Assembly (NCBI RefSeq): GCF_004210375.1
Contig: NC_134825.1
Span: 7,316,001-7,380,000, forward strand
Source: Tachypleus tridentatus
Taxonomy: Eukaryota; Arthropoda; Merostomata; Xiphosura; Limulidae
Direction: 5' to 3'
Length of the DNA stretch: 64,000 bases
Both the position numbers and the translations under genes were made by a program. This document shows positions 55,840-64,000 of this stretch, piece by piece; the first letter of the stretch is position 1, and the number at the start of each line of letters is the position of its first letter. The notes beneath the pieces were generated by a model, which was not told the DNA's origin, made no database searches, and worked only from the letters and a program-made list of their open reading frames with translations.

Positions 55840-56985
55840 TTTATCTAATCTTTATGATATTTTTCCTAATGTTTCTAGAGTTTCTCGATGGATCTATAAC
55901 AAGAGAAAAATTAAAAGTACTGAAAATTATGCAGGGCAATGTGTTAAATTTAACAACATAATTAAAAATTACATCAATGTAAAACACAATTTTTTCTTTC
56001 TGAACAGTAAAAACTGTGTTTCATTACAGTCTTACCAACAGCTAGAAAACAACAGTTTTATATGGTGAAAAAAATCGGTTATATGATATAGATCTTGTAG
56101 GTACAATAATTATCTCATATAAATCTTGCAGAAACAACAGAGCCCCCCCGCTAGTACAGCGGTAAGTCTACGGATTTACAACGCTATAATCAGAGGCTCG
56201 ATTCCCCTCGGTGGGCTTATTTGATAGCCCGATGTGGCTTTGCTATAAGAAAACACACAGAAACAATGGTTATTTTATATGAATCTAGTAGAAACATTGG
56301 ATATCTTATATATATATTGTATACGATGGTCCTGTATCAAGTACTGTATTTTATTGATAATAATACAAGGTTTCTTTGTATATTTCGACACATCACATAA
56401 CATTTTGTTACTATGCCCATCTACTAAAGATAATAGTTGTGAGTCATGTGGTTACTATAAGCACTTATAGTGACAGGCGTAATTTGAGTGATGTCATTAG
56501 TATACATATCTGGATGTTATATTATCAACTTAGCTACGAATGTAATCTACAAAGCTATTAGTAACCTTATCGTGATGTGAAAATAAATTATTACATTTTA
56601 AATATTTTTTTGGACTTTCAGTTTGTTATCTTCTGATAAATCTAACAGTAAGAGTATATCGTCACGTGATCAGTTTAGACACCTATCGGTAACATTGTTC
56701 GTTATTAATTTTGTGTCGAATTACTTTTGGTATTAAATTGACTTTTAAACATAAACTAACATTTTATAAATTGAGTTACTACTTTTATCATACACGCTAG
56801 TTGATTTATTAAGATGAAATAATTCTGTATAGTTTATTTGCCTATGATTGTTGAAACAGTGTTATTAATTTTGTAACTACCAGAACGAAAATAATTAAAG
56901 TAATCTCCAGTCATCAAAGACATATTTGTTATAAGCGAAATTTAGAATAAAACTTACAATTCATTTATTTGTTTCTAGCTTTAGC
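55840..56985 (-). repeat. 3'-flank segmental duplication, copy 2
   Basis: Aligns with 30400-32340. Lacks the pogo/Tigger element (empty site near 56519: GATGTTATATTATCAACTTAGC) but has its own SINE at 56.14 kb. Confidence 0.75.
56138..56257 (+). repeat. Second-family tRNA-derived SINE with target duplication
   Basis: Full copy (GCCCCCCCGCTAGTACAGCG ... TGGCTTTGCTATAAGAAAAC) between two copies of CAGAAACAA (56129-56137, 56258-56266). Best reference for this family in the window; absent from the paralogous flank at 30.6 kb. Confidence 0.92.
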
Positions 56986-58144
56986 ACAAGGGTCGTATTT
57001 TCATTTCTACATCTGGAAGTGAGTATCACTGTTCTTTCCGTCTACTCTATTCCACAACATTAGCATAATTCTCGTGTTCACCGTTCATGTAGAGTCCATT
57101 AAGGTTGGAACTGTGACAGTTAATGCACCATCAGGCTCCTTTAAAGGTTTTGGCATAGTTTCTTTCATAAGTATCGCTATATTTTGTCCCTTGTAGAAAA
57201 ACTGTACCCAATGTGTCCACTGAACCCATATCAGTAACAGATAACGTAAAGAAATTTAATTTTGATAAATTAAAGTGAGAAATATGTCAAAGGTTTACTT
57301 TATATTATATAATAATGATTTGTTAAAGGTACATAAACAAAGATACATATATTAGACACATGTAAACCACAACAGGCTTGGACAGAGTCTGAAAATAAGC
57401 GTGTACGACAATAGATGTAATACTATATTTTTTAACCAGAGCTTAAACATACCTTACACTTTAATCATAACATAGATAAAGTGAGTCTTCCAGATCAACC
57501 ATAACTCACGATAACCAAAGGCATTCTAAAATAACTAAAATGTGTTATTAGGAAAAACGTTCACCATCGTTCACTGTGTATCATCTACAACAAATGTAAA
57601 TTAGGTTTATGACGTCTAATGATGTACAGGAAAGACACTATTTATGAGAGATAAGTAAAATAATTGAAGTAAAGCAGCTCATAGCATGCTTTCGATACCA
57701 ACTGCGAGATACTGAGAATAGAACAAATGTTGTACCGTATTAGGACAGTAATAAATAAGGTGCAAAACAGCTCAGGACAGTGATATATATAAGATATAAA
57801 ACAGTCTTAAGACAATAATACATATATAAATGAAATAATAAAACACTTCATAATTTTTACAGTTTTCATGATTTCCTCTTCTTTAGATAACTTTGGAAAC
57901 AGAAAATGAAGAATCTATAAATATATTGCAATAATTACACTTATTATACATGTATTTACAAAGCACAGTTTTCTACTATCTATAATAAATGTTACTTACC
58001 GTCCAGCTTCCTCCATCAGTATTTATGCCACAGTAAACATAAAAACTTCCACTAGTCTTCCATGACTTCAGCCAGAAAAGTTTGATCCAGTGGTAAAATG
58101 TCCATTAAGTAGAATATCAACACAAATACGAGAAGAAAGGAGAC
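56986..58144 (-). pseudogene. Decayed lectin copy (exon 5 and exon 2), cut by gap
   Basis: 57230-56986 matches lectin exon 5 along its length, but has TGA in the GGWWY region, TAG after VE, and Tyr in place of the first disulfide Cys. 58144-58002 matches exon 2 up to DGGSWT and ends in the consensus donor ACG|GTAAGT; a one-base deletion after TTGSN shifts the frame. Exons 3 and 4 are missing from the 770 bases between. The 5' part of exon 2 and any exon 1 fall in the assembly gap. Confidence 0.85.
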
Positions 58145-58644
58145 NNNNNNNNNNNNNNNNNNNNNNNNNNNNNNNNNNNNNNNNNNNNNNNNNNNNNNNN
58201 NNNNNNNNNNNNNNNNNNNNNNNNNNNNNNNNNNNNNNNNNNNNNNNNNNNNNNNNNNNNNNNNNNNNNNNNNNNNNNNNNNNNNNNNNNNNNNNNNNNN
58301 NNNNNNNNNNNNNNNNNNNNNNNNNNNNNNNNNNNNNNNNNNNNNNNNNNNNNNNNNNNNNNNNNNNNNNNNNNNNNNNNNNNNNNNNNNNNNNNNNNNN
58401 NNNNNNNNNNNNNNNNNNNNNNNNNNNNNNNNNNNNNNNNNNNNNNNNNNNNNNNNNNNNNNNNNNNNNNNNNNNNNNNNNNNNNNNNNNNNNNNNNNNN
58501 NNNNNNNNNNNNNNNNNNNNNNNNNNNNNNNNNNNNNNNNNNNNNNNNNNNNNNNNNNNNNNNNNNNNNNNNNNNNNNNNNNNNNNNNNNNNNNNNNNNN
58601 NNNNNNNNNNNNNNNNNNNNNNNNNNNNNNNNNNNNNNNNNNNN
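58145..58644. other. Assembly gap (500 N)
   Basis: Exactly 500 undefined bases, the usual placeholder for a scaffold join of unknown size. It begins inside a lectin exon 2 homologue. Sequence on the two sides need not be adjacent in the genome. Confidence 0.99.
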
Positions 58645-59395
58645 ACCATTTTGATTAATTGAGGTTTTCAACCTAATGTATTAAGTTTCATAACTTGTGA
58701 AAATATTCAACTTATCAAAATTAGTGTTTCCAATTATTGTGATTTTTGTGTTATTTCAACTGCCTTGACTCTTATGATAATGATTAGCAAATGTATCCAA
58801 TCATTTAGCTTTACCCTCCGACTTACTTGCATTTGGTAATCCATTTAGTGCATGAAAATGATGATTTCCATTGTCTGTTTTGAAAGATCAATTTCCCCAA
58901 AATTCAAAGGTGCTGTGATAAACCCTTACCAAACATTTAGTGGGGTCAACCTATCTACAAAAGTTCAAAGAATGTAAAAATGTAGTTTGGATACATTCTG
59001 TTCCACTGTGGCTGTATATCACTTGTGGTTGTCTTGTGACTTACTGTTTTAACTATTGAAAAATCGTTTTAATTTAATGTTCCCAGTCCTCTATACTTTT
59101 GAAGAAAATATTGTCTGTTCCAGCAGTGTCAGTGAATTATTTAAAACAAGTGTATATCGTTGTTTTAAAGAAGTATCAGGACTGTGGAATTCATGTTCTT
59201 TAATTCAGGAACATCAGGCATTACTAGTATAATATGCTTGTTTGACATATAGATAAATGTTTTTTTTTTCAATGTGAAATTTTATTCTGTTGATAGCAGA
59301 AACCTTCTATTAGTTGTTTTTAGAGGAACACAGGCCAAACTATCACTTAAATTCACAATCCTTAGTCAAATACATAATAATGAATGCACTTAAAA
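58645..59395. other. Unassigned sequence right of gap
   Basis: No lectin exon, SINE or tandem array recognised. The frames are short. Confidence 0.45.
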
Positions 59396-60505
59396 GTAAG
59401 GTGACAGTATTATTACATTACACTATTCAAATGTATCTAAAGTAATAATACTGTCACCTTATTTTAAGTATATTATACATTATAATGAATGTACTTAAAA
59501 GTAAGGATTGTGAATGACTTGAAAGTAATATTACACTGTTCAAACATGTATAAAGTAATATGACAGTATTATTACACTAGTCAAATGTATCCAAAGTTGG
59601 GTGACAGTATTATTACACTAGTCAAATGTATCCAAAGTTAGGTGACAGTATTATTACACTATTCAAATGTGTCTAAAATAGTATGAAAGTATTATTACAC
59701 TATTCAAACATATATAAAATTGAATATATAGTCAAGCATATTCAGAGTAATGTGACAGTATTATTACATTAGTCAAGCATATTCAGAGTATTGTGACAGT
59801 ATTATTACATTAGTCAAACATATTCAAAGTAATGTGACAGTATTATTACATTAGTCAAACATATTCAAAGTAATGTGACAGTGTTATTACATTAGTCAAG
59901 CATATTCAGAGTAATGTGACAGTATTATTACATTAGTCAAACATATCCAAAGTAATGTGACAGTATTATTACATTAGTCAAACATATCCAATGTAATGTG
60001 ACAGTATTATTACATTAGTCAAACATATCCAAAGTAATGTGACTATTATTACATTAGTCAAACATATCCAAAGTAATGTGACAGTATTATTACATTAGTC
60101 AAACATATTCAAAGTAATGTGACAGTATTACTACATTAGTCAAACATATCCAAAGTAATGTGACAGTGTTATTACATTAGTCAAACATATTCAAAGTAAT
60201 GTGACAGTGTTATTACATTAGTCAAACATGTCCAAAGGAATGTGACAGTATTATTACATTAGTCAAACATATCCAAAGTAATGTGACAGTATTATTACAT
60301 TAGTCAAACATATTCAAAGTAATGTGACAGTATTATTACATTAGTCAAACATATCCAAAGTAATGTGACAGTATTATTACATTAGTCAAACATATCCAAA
60401 GTAATGTGACAGTATTATTACATTAGTCAAACATATCCAAAGTAATGTGACAGTGTTATTACATTAGTCAAACGTATTCAAAGTAATGTGACAGTGTTAT
60501 TACAC
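59395..60505 (+). repeat. 41-bp minisatellite
   Basis: Unit approximates GACAGTATTATTACATTAGT CAAACATATCCAAAGTAATG T. From about 59750 on units are regular; before that they are diverged. Variants (TATTC/TATCC, GTATT/GTGTT) are mixed. The left edge contains an inverted pair of unit parts. Confidence 0.93.
59398..59465. repeat. Inverted repeat at minisatellite edge
   Basis: AAGGTGACAGTATTATTA (59398-59415) is followed by its reverse complement TAATAATACTGTCACCTT (59443-59460), a hairpin with a loop of about 27 bases. Confidence 0.85.
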
Positions 60506-60803
60506 TCCTTTTGCTTACAGGCAATCAGGAAAGTTTGATTTGTAACTCAAAGTAGAAAATAATAAAAAATTCTAAACAATTCAAACTTGTGAATATTCAT
60601 ATTTTGAAAAATATCATTTTAACACGTGGGAACATTAATGTAAACTATGATTTTTTTATCAGTTCTATAGGTTAGAGGAGTTTATTATGTACTGTACTCT
60701 AAACTTCTAATAACTAAATTCTCAAAGCCATAAAATTCACAAATGAAAAGTAATACAAATGTGTTTATTAATATTCGTGTATGGCTGGTTCTTTCTGTAA
60801 AAG

Positions 60804-61046
60804 GGCCAGGTGGTTAATACACTTGACCTGTAATCTGAGGGTTGTGGGTTCAAATCCCTGTCACACCAAACATGTTTGCTCTTTCAGCCATAGTGGCAGT
60901 CAATCCCACTATTCATTGCTTAAAGAGTTGGCAGTGGGTGGTGATGACTAGCTGCCTTTCCTATAGTCTTACACTGCTAAATTAGGGACGGCTAGCGCAG
61001 ACAGCACTCGTGTAGCTTTGCAGGAAATTTCAAAACAAACCAAACC
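60804..61046 (+). repeat. tRNA-derived SINE, diverged
   Basis: GGGCCAGGTGGTTAATACAC head, B box GGTTCAAATCC, body with a deletion of the GGGGCGTTATAATG block, tail CAAAACAAACCAAACCAA. Confidence 0.9.
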
Positions 61047-62010
61047 AATCATTCTGTAAAATATTCAACAGCTAATAAGAGATGGAGAATATATGGGTGT
61101 TGGCAGATGCTTTGTGTCAAATGATGCTTATCACAATAATAACCCAAAGTATGACATGTGTTGTATTATATTGCAAATATCACACAAAGGTCTATGAATA
61201 AAACTTATGAAAACAGTAAATTTATGAAATGCATTTTAATATACCTGTCATATTTCATACAAAAATGTGTTAATGGCTTTAAGTGTGACATAAGCATAAT
61301 GTATCATCATAATCATTAATTTAAAAAATGAAATTTTTTAACTAGAATTATCAACATATTGCATATTGATATGGCTATCTGTTCATAAAATAATTGAGAC
61401 TTCCTGTTGCATCAAGCTATTTTATCATTCCTAGGATATAGGAAAAGTCCATTTCACATATTAAGAATCATGCAATTTTAAAATGTCTTCATTTTCATAA
61501 CTTAAAAAATATCAGTCTCTTCATATAGTATGTATGTTAAGTGTTTTGTGAAATAATGTATTTACATATAATGTAGAAATTGTGAAAAATGTTGCAGATT
61601 TAAATTTATAGTCATTATTGCAGATAATTGGCTATCAGTGTTTCTTATCTCATCTAAATATGTGAATCATAAAATTTTTTTTTTTATGGTATCAAAAAGT
61701 TATTTTAATTGATGGGTTGTGTATCACTGATGAGCTGAATTAAGGACACCTTGTGTTCTGGAACTTAATGATCACTGATAAATAAAAACAAAATCTTTGA
61801 AGATGTATTTTATTATTTGTTATGCGATTCAGGAAAGAGCAAATATGTTTTTAAAAGGACAAAAGTTTTCTTCATAAACTACAACCATGTGCATTCGATA
61901 AAATGATGTTCGATCGTGGTACTATAACTGAACACAAAGATAACTGCTCAGTAAATGTTGAGAAACATTTTCTAATAGAAATAATGGCCATTTTCTGTCT
62001 TGTTCAGAGT
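61047..62010. other. Unassigned sequence
   Basis: AT-rich, no element ends, period or exon-like frame recognised. Confidence 0.45.
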
Positions 62011-63305
62011 TAGTCAGCTATCGTCTATGTCTAATTTTGGTTTGTACCCAGTCAGTCAACTGCAGTGTATGTGTAGTATTGGTTTGTACCCAGCCAGTCA
62101 GCTGCAGTACATGTATATTGTTGATTTGTACCCCATCAGTGAGTTGCAGTGTGCATGCATTATTGGTTTGTACCTAGTAAGTGAGCTGCAGTTCACATGA
62201 ATTGTTGGTTTGTACTTAATCAGTCAGTTGAAGTGTACATACGTTGTTGGTTTGTACCTAGTCAATCAGTTGAAGTGTACATACATTGTTGGTTTGTACT
62301 TAATCAGTCAGTTGAAGTGTGCATACATTGTTGGTTTGTACCCAATCAGTCAGTTGAAGTGTGCATACTTTGTTGGTTTGTACTTAATCAGTCAGTTGAA
62401 GTGTACATACATTGTTGGTTTGTACCTAGTCAATCAGTTGAAGTGTACATACTTTGTTGGTTTGTACTTAATCAGTCAGTTGAAGTGTACATACATTGTT
62501 GGTTTGTACCTAGTCAATCAGTTGAAGTGTACATACTTTGTTGGTTTGTACTTAATCAGTCAGTTGAAGTGTACATACATTGTTGATTTGTACCTAGTCA
62601 ATCAGTTGAGTGTACATACATTGTTGGTTTGTACCTAGTCAATCAGTTGAGTGTACATACTTTGTTGGTTTGTACTTAATCAGTCAGTTGAAGTGTACAT
62701 ACATTGTTGGTTTGTACCTAGTCAATCAGTTGAAGTGTACATACTTTGTTGGTTTGTACTTAATCAGTCAGTTGAAGTGTACATACATTGTTGGTTTGTA
62801 CTTAATCAGTCAGTTGAAGTGTACATACGTTGTTGGTTTGTACCTAGTCAATCAGTTGAAGTGTACATACATTGTTGGTTTGTACCTAGTCAATCAGTTG
62901 AAGTGTACATACTTTGTTGGTTTGTACTTATTCAGTCAGTTGAAGTGTACATACATTGTTGGTTTGTACCTAGTCAATCAGTTGAAGTGTGCATACTTTG
63001 TTGGTTTGTACTTAATCAGTCAGTTGAAGTGTACATACATTGTTGGTTTGTACCTAGTCAATCAGTTGAAGTGTACATACTTTGTTGGTTTGTACTTAAT
63101 CAGTCAGTTGAAGTGTACATACATTGTTGGTTTGTACCTAGTCAATCAGTTGAGTGTACATACCTTGTTGGTTTGTACCCAATCAGTCAGTTGAAGTGTA
63201 CATACCTTGTTGGTTTGTACCCAATCAGTCAGTTGAAGTGTGCATACCTTGTTGGTTTCTACCCAATCAGTCAGTTGAAGTGTGCATACATTGTTGGCTA
63301 GTGCC
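62010..63305 (+). repeat. 42-bp minisatellite with 84-bp dimer pattern
   Basis: About 30 units of TTGTTGGTTTGTACYTARTC, ARTCAGTTGAAGTGTACATA, CW. The first units (to about 62200) are diverged, as is usual for array edges. Inside, type A units (CTTAATCAGTCAG) and type B units (CCTAGTCAATCAG) mostly alternate, giving an 84-bp higher-order repeat. Since 42 is divisible by three, all three frames stay open over long stretches (up to 216 codons), switching where a 41-bp unit (GTTGAGTGTAC) occurs. I do not consider these frames genes. Confidence 0.95.
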
Positions 63306-63389
63306 TAGTCAGTAAAGATGACTGAGAGGGGGATGTATCCAGATTGAACAATTTAACGATTAAAAGGTAACAGTAGTGATTGTTACTGT

Positions 63390-63620
63390 TATTGTGTTAC
63401 GTTACAAATGTCTGTATGTAAGGATCATCTATTTGTATTACATTACAAATGTCTGTATGTGAGGATCATCTATTTGTATTACATTACAAATGTCTGTATG
63501 GATGGCTTAACTATGTAATCATTACAAATGTCCATGTGAGGCTTAGCTTTGTGTATTACATTAAAATGTCAGTATTTAGTATTGATTATCTGTGTGTATT
63601 ACATCACAATTCCTTGTATG
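63390..63620 (+). repeat. Short tandem array, about 41-bp unit
   Basis: Two good and about three decayed copies of GTATTACATTACAAATGTCT GTATGTGAGGATCATCTATTT. Confidence 0.8.
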
Positions 63621-63959
63621 TAATAATAATTTGTTGCACAATAAGTTTATTTTGGGCACATGATTTAGATCTGTGTTAATTTCTTTCACTCTTGCGTGAT
63701 TCATGGAATATGCTATACTTAGCTTTCTATGTGAAGACTGAAACTTTTTTTTTGTTTTTTGTGAAGAAATCAAAGTTGTCATTATTTTAGAAATGTACAA
63801 AGTTCACATTTCAAAACTTTGACAATATTTATTGCTATTACAGGTACAATTTATTTATATTCAAATATCAATTTTATTACTCACATTAAGAAGCAAGTAT
63901 AATCTAAAACCATAATAGCTGTTTAAATTATTGACATCCGTATAAACCTTTCCAAACAG

Positions 63960-64000
63960 AGAGGCAAGCAAAGTTCTACAACCAGAGATTGAAGACTTCT
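63960..64000 (+). CDS. Possible coding exon start at right edge (partial)
   Basis: TAAACCTTTCCAAACAG is a good 3' splice site. What follows reads, in one frame, EASKVLQPEIEDF without a stop to the window end. The hydrophilic, balanced composition is unlike the surrounding AT-rich DNA. Only 41 bases are visible, so protein and even reality of the exon are uncertain. If real, the minisatellites to its left lie in an intron or upstream of a plus-strand gene. Confidence 0.3.

Noticed and set aside
58068..58671. Frames of 184-193 codons across the N run
   Set aside because: They exist only because undefined bases contain no stop codons.
62197..63301. Long overlapping frames (129-216 codons) with 14-residue repeats such as CWFVPSQSVEVYIH
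   Set aside because: All three frames are open because the DNA repeat unit is 42 bp. Frames switch at 41-bp units, there is no splice, promoter or domain evidence, and the same DNA explains every frame.

Overview
The window looks like AT-rich, intron-rich, repeat-rich arthropod nuclear DNA. Two things point to a chelicerate, most likely a horseshoe crab: a fibrinogen-domain lectin gene resembling tachylectin-5, and a dense tRNA-derived SINE family of a type I associate with horseshoe crab genomes. The assignment is inference, made without database access. There is no bacterial-style operon structure. Most of the DNA is intron, transposon remnant or tandem repeat.

Left part (1-13 kb): the 5' three coding exons of a minus-strand Lifeguard/TMBIM4-like gene (exons at 12949-12823, 6601-6493 and 2680-2575); the rest lies off the left edge. 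Its introns hold a dead Tc1-type transposon nested in a Penelope-like element, a long foldback, and several tandem and dispersed repeats. From 13 to 30 kb I see no host gene. That stretch carries SINEs, a piggyBac-like remnant (15.4-16.5 kb) with a SINE in its end, an inverted pair of unknown transposon ORF fragments (25.2-25.9 kb) and a second dead Tc1-like element (26.2-27.6 kb).

Middle and right part (30-58 kb): a tachylectin-5-like fibrinogen-related gene on the minus strand. It has five coding exons (36094 to 32341), a predicted 288-residue product, a probable non-coding first exon near 37.2 kb and a poly(A) signal at 32180. The donor of coding exon 2 is ATAAGT instead of GTAAGT, so the allele may not splice normally. 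Three decayed relatives follow at 39.5-41.1, 51.9-53.3 and 57.0-58.1 kb. The last runs into a 500-base assembly gap. These copies, their shared flanks, and a pogo/Tigger insertion present in one flank and absent from its duplicate record a birth-and-death history of this immune lectin locus. Between the copies lie SINEs, a decayed non-LTR retrotransposon (47.1-48.0 kb) and a Gypsy-type element (49.3-51.1 kb) in which part of the pol gene has become a 16-copy minisatellite.

Right end (58.6-64 kb): two large minisatellites (41-bp units at 59.4-60.5 kb; 42-bp units in an 84-bp dimer pattern at 62.0-63.3 kb), one SINE, and a possible plus-strand exon at the extreme right edge.
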